From an uncultured Bacteroidales bacterium (GTDB lineage: Bacteria; Bacteroidota; Bacteroidia; Bacteroidales; WCHB1-69), in NCBI GenBank assembly GCA_937892025.1, contig CALAVA010000155.1, positions 1 through 6,005 of the forward strand: a DNA stretch of 6,005 nucleotides. Direction: 5' to 3'. Below the pieces are notes generated by a model, which ran no database searches, was not told the origin of the DNA, and saw nothing but the letters and a program-made list of their open reading frames with translations. The translations under genes were made by a program, and so were the position numbers. This document shows positions 1-6,005 of this stretch, in pieces; within the stretch, counting starts at the first letter, position 1; the number at the start of each line of letters is the position of its first letter.

Positions 1-20
1 TTAATTAAAAATAAATAAAA

Positions 21-344
21 ATGGAAAATAATAAAATTGAAGAAGTTGAGGTTGCAGATAGCAAGATAGTAGAAGATGAACAAAACAAAAAGTCTAAACG
101 ACTGAAAGAAATCCAAGAATGCGTGAAACGGATAGCAGCAAAACAAGAAATACAAACCAGTCAAATTGATAAATTAATGGAAATGCTATATCGAAAAGAA
201 AATCAAATAAATAGCCTAATTGATCAAAATAATACTTTAGTTTCTGCTCTAACTAAAATGGCAGCAACCTTAGAAAAAACCAGCCGAAGCTACGACATAA
301 CAGAACACTTAGTTCACGAAATCATGCACTTAACACATAGGTAA
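21..344 (+). CDS. Small coiled-coil hypothetical protein
   Basis: I do not recognise a family for this 107-residue protein. It has no signal peptide and no membrane segment, so it is probably cytoplasmic. The first 30 or so residues are acidic then basic and look disordered (a Glu/Asp/Val-rich stretch, then NKKSKRLKE). Residues 28-90 are almost entirely predicted helix with hydrophobic positions spaced as heptads (I43, I49, L52, M55, L56, I63, L66, I67, L73, L77), typical of a parallel coiled coil. The last 15 residues are His-rich (H95, H99, H103, H106). The ATG is preceded by an A/T-only leader without a Shine-Dalgarno sequence, normal for Bacteroidota. It lies 11 bases upstream of the next gene on the same strand, so the two are probably cotranscribed. 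The real promoter is outside or at the left window edge. A structural or scaffolding role is only a guess from the coiled coil. Confidence 0.75.
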   Translation: MENNKIEEVEVADSKIVEDEQNKKSKRLKEIQECVKRIAAKQEIQTSQIDKLMEMLYRKENQINSLIDQNNTLVSALTKMAATLEKTSRSYDITEHLVHEIMHLTHR

Positions 345-355
345 AAACAAATACG

Positions 356-1072
356 ATGAAAAAGAAAAGTATTTTTTATTGTGTTTTTTTCTTGGGAGTA
401 TGTTTATATGATATTCATGCTCAAGCATCTATATCTGCAGGAAATACAAAATATGATAACAAGGAAATTTGGCAATCTTGTGATAAAAATGGTATTGTTG
501 TAAAACAAATGGCTGAAATAATACATGATTATGGTAATTATTTTAGATTAACAGTTTTCATTGACAATCATTCCAATGAAGAAATTTATATAGACCCTTC
601 AATTATAGAAGCAACATCTATCAATAAAAAAGGAGATGTAGAGTATTTACACACACTTTCTACCAAAGAATATATAGACAAAGTATATACTATCAATTCC
701 GTCATTATCACCCTTAATGCAGCGTCCCGAGGTCTATCAATGTCGAATGGAAATCAAACTGCAACAATAACAAGTAAAACTGATTATGACAATGGGTATA
801 GTAAAACAACAAAAACAACAATAAACTATTATGATCCTATTGCTGCAGAATTGGAGCGAGATAAGAATGATCAAGCAATAGAAGCAATGAAAAATAATAA
901 CTATAATGAATGTATGAATAGGATGAAACAAATGTTACCAGAAACGATATTGTATTCTGGACAATCTATTATAGGATATGTCTATATAAAGAGAAAGCCA
1001 CGAAATAAACAAATGAACAATGATGTAATTATCAATGGGGTAAGATACCATTTTTCTTGGAATTGGGATTAA
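356..1072 (+). CDS. Exported protein of unknown function
   Basis: This 238-residue protein begins with a classical Sec signal peptide: MKKK, then a hydrophobic core (residues 5-18), and a likely signal peptidase I site around HAQA (21-24). C16 is preceded by LGV, a poor lipobox, so I do not call it a lipoprotein. The mature part has a beta-rich first half (NGIVVK 45-50; YFRLTVFIDN 62-71, a pattern seen in Ig-like or beta-sandwich proteins). It is followed by a polar Ser/Thr/Asn/Lys-rich stretch (about 128-157), a charged helical stretch with an Asn run (160-195), and a C-terminal block GQSIIGYVYIK (202-212) ending in INGVRYHFSW (226-235). This arrangement resembles secreted hypothetical proteins I have seen in Bacteroidota, but I know no assigned function. 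It sits in the periplasm or on the outer face. It follows the coiled-coil gene by 11 bases, suggesting an operon. The GGGAACC just after the stop is discussed among the rejected items. Confidence 0.8.
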   Translation: MKKKSIFYCVFFLGVCLYDIHAQASISAGNTKYDNKEIWQSCDKNGIVVKQMAEIIHDYGNYFRLTVFIDNHSNEEIYIDPSIIEATSINKKGDVEYLHTLSTKEYIDKVYTINSVIITLNAASRGLSMSNGNQTATITSKTDYDNGYSKTTKTTINYYDPIAAELERDKNDQAIEAMKNNNYNECMNRMKQMLPETILYSGQSIIGYVYIKRKPRNKQMNNDVIINGVRYHFSWNWD

Positions 1073-1143
1073 GGGAACCTCTAATTTTTAGTTTAATATT
1101 GTGTAACATAAACTTATTTATATTATATTTAATTGATTTATAA

Positions 1144-1163
1144 TTATTACCGTCCGCTAAAAC
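1144..1163 (+). repeat. Left terminal inverted repeat
   Basis: TTATTACCGTCCGCTAAAAC pairs with 1271-1290 in inverted orientation, with mismatches only at three positions (all C on this side). The GC-rich core CCGTCCGC stands out from the very A/T-rich flanks, which makes a chance match less likely. Confidence 0.6.
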
Positions 1164-1184
1164 TTTTTAAGCCACACAAAAATT

Positions 1185-1220
1185 AAGGTCGGTATCTTCG
1201 CTTGGGATTCCGACCTTTTT
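1185..1220 (+). terminator. Hairpin with T-tract, likely intrinsic terminator
   Basis: An exact 8-bp stem, AAGGTCGG (1185-1192) with CCGACCTT (1210-1217), is followed by a run of five T (1216-1220). Inside it, ATCTT (1194-1198) can pair with GGGAT (1204-1208) through three Watson-Crick and two G-U pairs, lengthening the stem across one T-T mismatch. It lies about 110 bases past the stop of the exported-protein gene and could end that transcript. On the minus strand the same stem is followed by AATTTTT, so it may also stop transcripts from the aspartate kinase side. Because it lies inside the putative mobile element, it may have arrived with it. It could instead protect the transposase start from read-through. 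Confidence 0.6.
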
Positions 1221-1230
1221 GTTATCTTTG
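1202..1230 (+). promoter_or_regulatory. Bacteroidota-type promoter (TTG, 18 nt, TAnnTTTG)
   Basis: TATCTTTG at 1223-1230 is an exact match to the -7 box TAnnTTTG used by the Bacteroidota primary sigma factor, and TTG at 1202-1204 lies 18 bases upstream as a -33 element. Transcription would start near 1236-1238, leaving a leader of under 20 bases before the ATG at 1255. This promoter would have driven the lost transposase gene. It now points into the 3' end of the aspartate kinase gene, so it could produce antisense RNA. The -33 element falls within the hairpin loop. Confidence 0.55.
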
Positions 1231-1254
1231 TTTTCGCCACAAAACATCAATAAC

Positions 1255-1287
1255 ATGAACAAAGGTACACGTTTTATCGTACAGTAA
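1255..1287 (+). pseudogene. Transposase start fragment (IS4/DUF4372-like)
   Basis: An 11-codon frame (ten residues, MNKGTRFIVQ, then TAA TAA) lies just downstream of a perfect promoter box. The opening MNKGT resembles the start of Bacteroidota IS4-family transposases carrying DUF4372, as I recall them. From codon 6 onward the sequence is the right inverted repeat, so only about five or six codons would be original. The remnant cannot encode an active enzyme. The identification rests on very few residues and on its position between inverted repeats. It might instead be a fortuitous short frame. Confidence 0.3.
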
Positions 1288-1290
1288 TAA
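1271..1290 (-). repeat. Right terminal inverted repeat
   Basis: Read on the minus strand this is TTATTACTGTACGATAAAAC, matching the left repeat at 17 of 20 positions. It overlaps the last codons of the truncated transposase-like frame (1270-1287). That is what is expected if a deletion joined the start of the gene to the far end of the element. Confidence 0.6.
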
Positions 1291-1388
1291 AAAAACAAAA
1301 ATAGGACAGAACAACCAGAATGTTTGATAGATAACGATAAGAGTATGATGTTTTTTGAAAATTCATTGCCTATGTTTTTTATCAGCCT

Positions 1389-2660
1389 TTATGATAATGT
1401 CTTTTTTAGTACATATTGTACTGTCGTTCTATTCTTTTGTTCTACAATAGGTTTTCTATTTTGTAACACCAAATTAATGCTTTTATCGTCATAATGTCTA
1501 ATGGTTATTAATTCCATATCTTTGTTATATTTGACAAAAAATTCGGTTTGCAATTCTTCAATTAAGTCATTGATATTATGTTTTTCATCAACACACACCG
1601 AAAAACTGAGTGCAGAATTTTGCATAAGATTGATTTTTATGCCAAAATGTGCAAACAATCCAAAGATTGTTGATAGGTTTTCTTCGGCAATAAAAGAAAA
1701 ATCTTTTGGCATAATAGAGATGAGCATTTGATTTTTTTTACCAATAAAACAAGGTGTCATTTGTTTGATAGAAAAATCACCAATCACGCTTCCTTCTGTT
1801 TCTGGGGAAATAAATGATTTTACTTTTAATGGAATTTTTTTGTTTTGTAATGGTTTGAGTGTTTTTGGGTGTATGATACTTGCTCCATAATAGGACAACT
1901 CAATGGCTTCACTATATGGAATTTTGTCTAATTTTATTGTATTGGAGAATTGTTTAGGGTCAGCATTGAGCAATCCGTCCACATCTTTCCAAATCACCAC
2001 TTCGTTAGCATTGAGGGCATATCCAAAAATGGCGGCACTGAAATCTGAGCCTTCACGTCCCAAAGTTGTTGTCAAGCCTTCTGCTGTTCCTGCAATAAAT
2101 CCTTGTGTTACAATAGGTGTTGTGTTTTTTGCCTCATAATGTGTGCCAAGTTGGCGTTTGATTTTTCGTTGTGTTTTATCCCAGTCTACTTGGGCTTCTC
2201 TATAGGTATTGTCTGTCCGAATAAGTTGTCGAGCATCAATCCATTGGTTGTCAATGCCTATATATTGCATATAATGAGAAACGATGGTGGTGGACAACAA
2301 TTCACCATACGAAACAATTCTATCATATTCAAAATCATAATTTTCTACATTGGGTTCTTCAATTAAATCTTGTAAATTTGCAAACCATTCCTCTAAAATG
2401 GAGTGAATCTGGGATTTGTTTTCAAATAATTGATTTACAATAGAATAATGATAATTCTTTAGTTGTTCAAAAATTGAATATTGTTCGTTAGAATTTTTCG
2501 TATGTGCATGCAGCAAAGTTTCTAACAAATTGGTTGTCTTGCCCATTGCAGAAACCACCACCAATAAAGGTTGGTCGGTATATTGTTTGATAATATTGAC
2601 GATGTTTTTTACGCCTTGAGCATCTTTAACCGATGCTCCTCCAAATTTAAAAATTTTCAT
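1389..2660 (-). CDS. lysC: Aspartate kinase (monofunctional)
   Basis: Aspartate kinase phosphorylates L-aspartate with ATP to give aspartyl-4-phosphate, the first step towards lysine (and diaminopimelate), threonine and methionine; it is cytoplasmic. The amino-acid kinase domain fills about residues 1-285. Visible motifs are KFGGASV (5-11), VVSAMGKTTN (35-44), SYGELLST (117-124), TLGREGSD (199-206, where many family members have GRGGSD), IWKDVDGLLNADPK (223-236) and ELSYYGASIIHPKT (254-267). A regulatory ACT region follows: MLISIMP at 312, then INLMQNSALSFSVCVD (343-358), with a second short ACT-like end (about 383-420). The 423-residue length fits compact monofunctional Bacteroidota enzymes with no homoserine dehydrogenase fused on. 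The ATG puts KFGG at the expected place next to the N-terminus. The gene starts one base after the stop of the large upstream gene, so cotranscription and translational coupling are likely. I cannot tell which amino acid inhibits it. Confidence 0.93.
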   Translation of the reverse strand: MKIFKFGGASVKDAQGVKNIVNIIKQYTDQPLLVVVSAMGKTTNLLETLLHAHTKNSNEQYSIFEQLKNYHYSIVNQLFENKSQIHSILEEWFANLQDLIEEPNVENYDFEYDRIVSYGELLSTTIVSHYMQYIGIDNQWIDARQLIRTDNTYREAQVDWDKTQRKIKRQLGTHYEAKNTTPIVTQGFIAGTAEGLTTTLGREGSDFSAAIFGYALNANEVVIWKDVDGLLNADPKQFSNTIKLDKIPYSEAIELSYYGASIIHPKTLKPLQNKKIPLKVKSFISPETEGSVIGDFSIKQMTPCFIGKKNQMLISIMPKDFSFIAEENLSTIFGLFAHFGIKINLMQNSALSFSVCVDEKHNINDLIEELQTEFFVKYNKDMELITIRHYDDKSINLVLQNRKPIVEQKNRTTVQYVLKKTLS

Positions 2661-2661
2661 T

Positions 2662-2937
2662 TTATCGAATTAAGGTTATATTGCCTTTCATTAAAGAATT
2701 AACTCCACTTAAGCAAGTTGCTTGCAAATAATAAACATATACGCCGGGTTCACAAGGTTTGCCTTTATAGGTACCATCCCAACCTTGGTTGAGGTCTTGG
2801 GTTTCAAATATTTTTTCACCCCATCGGTCATATATTTTAAAATCAATGTTTTCCAGTAAATCGCCTCTGACATATAAAATATCATTATGTCCATCATTGT
2901 TTGGGGTAAAGGCATTGGGAACAAAAACATAAGGTTC
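2662..2937 (-). other. Type B C-terminal sorting domain (CHU_C, T9SS)
   Basis: The last 91 codons of the large gene encode the 'gliding motility-associated C-terminal domain' (CHU_C). VPNAFTPNNDGHND opens the domain, followed by FKIYDRWGEKIFET, a WDGTYKGKPCEPGVYVYYL strand pair and the terminal GNITLIR. This domain is the T9SS targeting signal. In type B substrates it is generally dependent on a PorP/SprF-type partner, and such a gene often lies next to the substrate; none is visible downstream here, where the aspartate kinase gene follows. Confidence 0.88.
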
Positions 2938-5900
2938 TTCACAAATAACTTCCCAAATTGTAATCAATACTGTATCTGTTTGACTACAACCCCATTTGTC
3001 TTTAACAAGCACTGTATAAAGAGTACTTTCTGTTGGTGCAGCCGTTATATCTGCTCCAGAAGTAGGTTTTAAGCCTTTTTCGGGTGTCCAATGATAGGTA
3101 AATCCTGTACCCAAATTGGTGGCATGCAACATAGTAGAACGTCCTTTGTAAAGTGTGTTAGTGTCTGCCCATGCTTGAATAGGATTAACAAAAGATGAAC
3201 TATCTTTAATGGTAACACTTGTTTGTATGGCACAATTATTTTTATCCATAATTTTAATTAGATAAGTGCCTTTGCAAAGATTATTTAAATTTTCTTGTTC
3301 ATTGAGTATATACCGATAGGGTGGACATCCCCCTATGGTATTGATGGAAATAGAGGCATTGCAAACGCCTTCACAAGGAATGTTGGTGGTAGTAATGTTT
3401 TCAATACGTAAGGTGTCATAATCCCTAATGATGAAAGTTGTGTCATATTCGCAGTTGTTTTTGTCCATAACATGCAATCTATAGGTGTCTGCAGGTATGT
3501 TTAAGAGTGAATCGTTGCCGATAGTTCCGTTCCAAATATGAGTATAAGGTGGGGTTCCACCGCTCATTTTTACAATAATACTTCCGTCTTGATAGCCATA
3601 GCACGAAGGTCTTTGCACTTGACTATTGGCATATAAGGGTTCAGGGGAAGATAAGGAAAAAGATAGTATACGTTTGCATAATAGTGAATCTACGGCTGTT
3701 ATTTGATAATCGCCTTGACATAATGTATTGGTAACACTATCTGTACGCCCATCGCTCCAGATGAATTGTATGGGGTAGGTTGCATGTTCTACAAAAAGTA
3801 CACATTTCCCATTGCATTCACCATAGCAAGATGGTGGTTCTAATTCGCACGAAAGAGTCAGCAAAGAGGTGTCTAAAACAGTGAATGAAATGGTATCCAA
3901 GCAGGCATTTTTATCAGAAAGATAAAATGTATAGGTTCCTACGCAAAGTTTATCAATAGAAGTGCTTGTCTCCCCATTGTTCCATCGGTAAGAGTAGGGT
4001 GGAGTGCCTCCTTGTATTTGTACACTACCTTTGCCAATACAGTCATTGCCACAAAAATTGATTGTAATAGTGTCATATAAACTCAATTGTAACGAATCGG
4101 GTTCATCTATACTAATAATCTCTTCTGCAATACATTGGTGAGTGTCTGTTACAACTATTGTATATGTTCCTTTGTTTAAATTGCTTGCCATATTTGTGGT
4201 AGAAACTTGAGGTGTCCAAGTGTAAGTATAAGGCATATTTGTGTCTATACAAGTAATGACAATTTGGCCGTTTCTTTCTCCATGACAACGAATATCTGTT
4301 TTTGACACAACGGGTTCTACTTTAGAAACATTTATGTGGGCATGAGTTGTTGTTTGGCAACCATAATTATTGGTAGTAACAATGCTTATATCGGTTGATA
4401 CACTGGGTTTTAGCACTGCATGAAAATCATTTTCCTTAACAACAAGACTTCCACTATCAATATGCCAAACATTGGTATAACTACGGCTATATACAGAAGA
4501 TTTTATGTTTAACACTGCTTCAATAGAATCTCCAAAGCATATAGTAGGCAATGAGTCTAAAACGATTTCATATTGTGAGGTAATTAATTTTATGGTATCA
4601 ATTTCAGAACAGCCATCGTTTTTTCTGAGTAGATAATAGGTGTCTTTATCAACCACGGGCAAATAGACATCAGAGTCTGACATTGATGAATTTAAGGTAT
4701 CCGTAAAATCGGGTGATGAAGACCAATGAAAATAAGTGGCTCCATCAGCTATCGGTGGCACAAGAGTATAAGGTTGATTAGGACAAATGAGCCATGTAGC
4801 CGTTTTGCCTTCTGGCAATGTTTGTACAATAACTTTTTGTTGTAAGGTGTCAGAACAAACGCCGTTATTGACTATCAATAGATATGTTCGTGAGATAGTA
4901 TCAATAAAGAATGGATTAGATAGAGAAGCATTATTTAAACCGAGAGAAGGTTGCCAAGAATAAACAACATTTTCTACAGAAGGTGGAATGCCTATTTGAA
5001 CAGTATTCCCTTTGCAAAGTGTTGTTGTTGGCAAGGTGTCTAATGTGTTAGCCATTACTATCAGTTGTTTTTCTATTGTATCAAAATAATTGCAACTGCT
5101 GGTGTCTGCTACTATCAGTCTTACACGATACGTACCTGCGTTTGTATAGGTATGAGATGGTTCAAACTCTGTGGAGGTGGTTCCATCTCCAAAATTCCAA
5201 TGATAGGTTGTTGTATTTGCATGTGCAATGTTTGAGGTGTTTTCAAAATGAATATCATAAGGAGCACACACCATAGAGGGCATAATAAAATCAGCGACAA
5301 TCCCTTGTAGATTAAATTCTATTTTTACCACTCCTAAATTACAATTGTTACTATTGTTAGTAGGACCTACAACACCAGAGGTAACAGGAAAATTTTGTTG
5401 TCCACCACAACCCGCACAAACTGCTTGATAGATAGTTCCTTTTTTGTCAAATCGGCTCGTTCCACCATCAACATGTTCACCACTTCGATAATAGACTTGA
5501 TTGCCACCAAAATATGTGGCAAAAACAAGGTTTTTTAAATTTTCTCCAATGGTAATTAAGTAAAAATCACCCACATCGGTTGTGGTTTTAAATGCATCTT
5601 GTGTAATAGGAAATCCATTTATGTTTGTTTCATTGGTGTTGCCTCCCCAACCAGAAATGTGGACATTGCCACAAATATCTACCATCATGGCGGTTGGGGA
5701 CAATTGATAACTTTGTATTGAATTGCCAAAAGCGGTGGACAATAGTTTTTGTGATAGAGAATTGTTTAATTTTGTAACAAAATGTCCATTCCCGCTTGTC
5801 CATACATTGCCATACACCCAAGAACTATTAGGAGCATTGGTTTGTCCCATTACATAAACATTAGCATATTTGTCTAATTCTATCAAATAGGCTTGGTCAT

Positions 5901-6005
5901 AAGTATCTGTTCCTAAATAGGTTGATGCTAATATTTGTTGGCCATTTGAGGCAATTTTAGCCACAAAACCATCGACATTGCCTGCATTTGTCGTTTGTAC
6001 ACCTC
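2662..6005 (-). CDS. T9SS-exported multidomain surface protein, 5' partial
   Basis: The frame stays open to the window edge (1113 full codons visible), so the N-terminus and signal peptide are missing. Residues are numbered from a GTG at 5962-5964, which is internal: upstream codons read GVQTTNAGNVDGF and complete a repeat. Order: three SBBP-like beta-propeller repeats (about -2 to 42, 61-108, 133-199), including HVDGGTSRFD (164-173) and VCAGCGG (182-188), both familiar from this protein group; a PKD domain (223-303) with WNFGDGT (256-262) and HTYTNAGTYRV (271-281); Ig-like segments (306-548); five SprB-like repeats (553-921); another PKD/Ig-like segment (928-1003); and a type B C-terminal sorting domain (1010-1100) with VPNAFTPNNDG (1015-1025), YDRWGEKIFE (1045-1054) and PGVYVYYL (1073-1080). 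The family is exported through the Sec and type IX systems to the cell surface. A role as adhesin or gliding-related filament is inferred from the domains. It is cotranscribed with the aspartate kinase gene, probably by chance. Confidence 0.9.
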   Translation of the reverse strand, partial: GVQTTNAGNVDGFVAKIASNGQQILASTYLGTDTYDQAYLIELDKYANVYVMGQTNAPNSSWVYGNVWTSGNGHFVTKLNNSLSQKLLSTAFGNSIQSYQLSPTAMMVDICGNVHISGWGGNTNETNINGFPITQDAFKTTTDVGDFYLITIGENLKNLVFATYFGGNQVYYRSGEHVDGGTSRFDKKGTIYQAVCAGCGGQQNFPVTSGVVGPTNNSNNCNLGVVKIEFNLQGIVADFIMPSMVCAPYDIHFENTSNIAHANTTTYHWNFGDGTTSTEFEPSHTYTNAGTYRVRLIVADTSSCNYFDTIEKQLIVMANTLDTLPTTTLCKGNTVQIGIPPSVENVVYSWQPSLGLNNASLSNPFFIDTISRTYLLIVNNGVCSDTLQQKVIVQTLPEGKTATWLICPNQPYTLVPPIADGATYFHWSSSPDFTDTLNSSMSDSDVYLPVVDKDTYYLLRKNDGCSEIDTIKLITSQYEIVLDSLPTICFGDSIEAVLNIKSSVYSRSYTNVWHIDSGSLVVKENDFHAVLKPSVSTDISIVTTNNYGCQTTTHAHINVSKVEPVVSKTDIRCHGERNGQIVITCIDTNMPYTYTWTPQVSTTNMASNLNKGTYTIVVTDTHQCIAEEIISIDEPDSLQLSLYDTITINFCGNDCIGKGSVQIQGGTPPYSYRWNNGETSTSIDKLCVGTYTFYLSDKNACLDTISFTVLDTSLLTLSCELEPPSCYGECNGKCVLFVEHATYPIQFIWSDGRTDSVTNTLCQGDYQITAVDSLLCKRILSFSLSSPEPLYANSQVQRPSCYGYQDGSIIVKMSGGTPPYTHIWNGTIGNDSLLNIPADTYRLHVMDKNNCEYDTTFIIRDYDTLRIENITTTNIPCEGVCNASISINTIGGCPPYRYILNEQENLNNLCKGTYLIKIMDKNNCAIQTSVTIKDSSSFVNPIQAWADTNTLYKGRSTMLHATNLGTGFTYHWTPEKGLKPTSGADITAAPTESTLYTVLVKDKWGCSQTDTVLITIWEVICEEPYVFVPNAFTPNNDGHNDILYVRGDLLENIDFKIYDRWGEKIFETQDLNQGWDGTYKGKPCEPGVYVYYLQATCLSGVNSLMKGNITLIR
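3202..4308 (-). repeat. Five tandem SprB-like protein repeats
   Basis: Five units of about 65-75 residues share one plan: an early C-x-G-x(2-3)-G (two Cys-flanked in several), a PPY-x-Y-x-W core, a GTY turn, and a D-x-x-x-C end. Key landmarks, numbered from 5964, are C560/W583/GTY599/C611; C638/GGTPPYSYRW652/GTY676/C688; C713/IQFIWSDG732/GDY751/C763; C788/GGTPPYTHIW802/DTY826/C838; and C864/GGCPPYRYILN878/GTY899/C911. This matches the SprB repeat, named after the Flavobacterium gliding adhesin. The units are diverged at DNA level, so recent expansion is not indicated. Unit 3 lacks the GGTPPY core, and unit 5 has replaced the core Trp. Confidence 0.75.

Larger units (their letters stand above)
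1144..1290. mobile_element. Putative MITE-like remnant of an insertion sequence
   Basis: The left end, TTATTACCGTCCGCTAAAAC (1144-1163), and the reverse complement of the right end, TTATTACTGTACGATAAAAC (1271-1290), match at 17 of 20 positions, giving terminal inverted repeats around a 147-bp unit. The outermost TTATTA of each end may be flanking A/T sequence, so the true boundary may be nearer 1149-1151 and 1283-1285. Inside are a hairpin, a perfect TAnnTTTG promoter, and ATG AAC AAA GGT ACA, which reads MNKGT, the kind of start seen in Bacteroidota IS4-type transposases with a DUF4372 N-terminus (from memory, not searched). The frame then runs into the right repeat and stops. I infer an internally deleted insertion sequence. 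No target-site duplication is evident. The element is non-coding and cannot move without a transposase supplied in trans. Confidence 0.5.
1073..1388. other. Convergent intergenic region
   Basis: This 316-base gap separates the stops of the two convergent transcription units. Bases 1073-1143 are nearly pure A/T and show nothing beyond a GGGAACCTCTAA string at the start. Bases 1144-1290 are the putative mobile element. Bases 1291-1388 hold an A-rich tract and no frame, hairpin or promoter I can support. No clear minus-strand terminator directly follows the aspartate kinase gene, so its transcript may run about 170 bases to the hairpin at 1185-1217. Confidence 0.7.

Noticed and set aside
371..403. 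Lipoprotein signal in the exported protein (Cys at residue 16)
   Set aside because: The residues before the Cys are LGV, not a good lipobox, and a better signal peptidase I site follows at HAQA.
737..931. Minus-strand open frame opposite the exported-protein gene
   Set aside because: Its product is an Ile/Cys/Phe-rich string typical of antisense reading of an A/T-rich gene, and the plus-strand gene with a signal peptide explains the region.
1073..1084. GGGAACCTCTAA directly after the exported-protein stop, resembling an IS5-type end
   Set aside because: No inverted partner (TTAGAGGTTCCC) is found elsewhere in the window, and the resemblance is from memory only.
1130..1305. Target-site duplication flanking the putative mobile element
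   Set aside because: The A/T-rich flanks give no convincing direct repeat at any plausible boundary; the short TAAT-like matches are expected by chance.
1379..1397. TTATCA/TGATAA palindrome overlapping the aspartate kinase stop, as a minus-strand terminator
   Set aside because: The stem is only six A/T-rich pairs, and on the minus strand it is followed by A residues, not a T-tract.
1903..2366. Plus-strand open frames opposite the aspartate kinase gene
   Set aside because: They lie wholly within a clearly conserved kinase gene and show no recognisable motif.
2662..5964. Reading the multiple repeats as a CRISPR array or DNA satellite
   Set aside because: The repetition is at protein level only, with diverged DNA and units of about 200 bases in one open frame.

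Overview
The window looks like chromosomal DNA from a low-GC member of the Bacteroidota. The main evidence is a very large surface protein that ends in a 'gliding motility-associated' type B C-terminal sorting domain, the secretion tag of the type IX system (T9SS), which is confined to this phylum. Supporting signs are a perfect TAnnTTTG promoter box and A/T-rich start regions without Shine-Dalgarno sequences. The genus cannot be told from this sequence.

Layout: two small plus-strand genes lie at the left. One encodes a 107-residue coiled-coil protein (21-344). Eleven bases later comes a 238-residue exported protein of unknown function (356-1072). The right two thirds is a minus-strand pair: a giant T9SS-exported modular protein (2662-6005, its N-terminus outside the window) followed, after a single base, by a monofunctional aspartate kinase (1389-2660). 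The two transcription units converge on a 316-base intergenic region (1073-1388).

That intergenic region is the most unusual part. Bases 1144-1290 are bracketed by 20-base imperfect terminal inverted repeats (17 of 20 match). Between them are a strong hairpin, a textbook Bacteroidota promoter, and a start codon followed by five codons resembling the start of an IS4-type (DUF4372) transposase; the reading frame then runs straight into the right repeat and stops. The simplest reading is a roughly 147-bp MITE-like derivative of an insertion sequence, left with its ends, promoter and first codons after an internal deletion. Its hairpin may act as a terminator for the plus-strand genes and perhaps for both directions.

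The large protein is probably an adhesin or surface-structure component: beta-propeller-type repeats, a PKD domain, Ig-like segments, five SprB-like repeats and the sorting domain. Its tight junction with the aspartate kinase gene suggests cotranscription, but no functional link between them is evident. I saw no tRNA, rRNA, CRISPR array, riboswitch or defence system.
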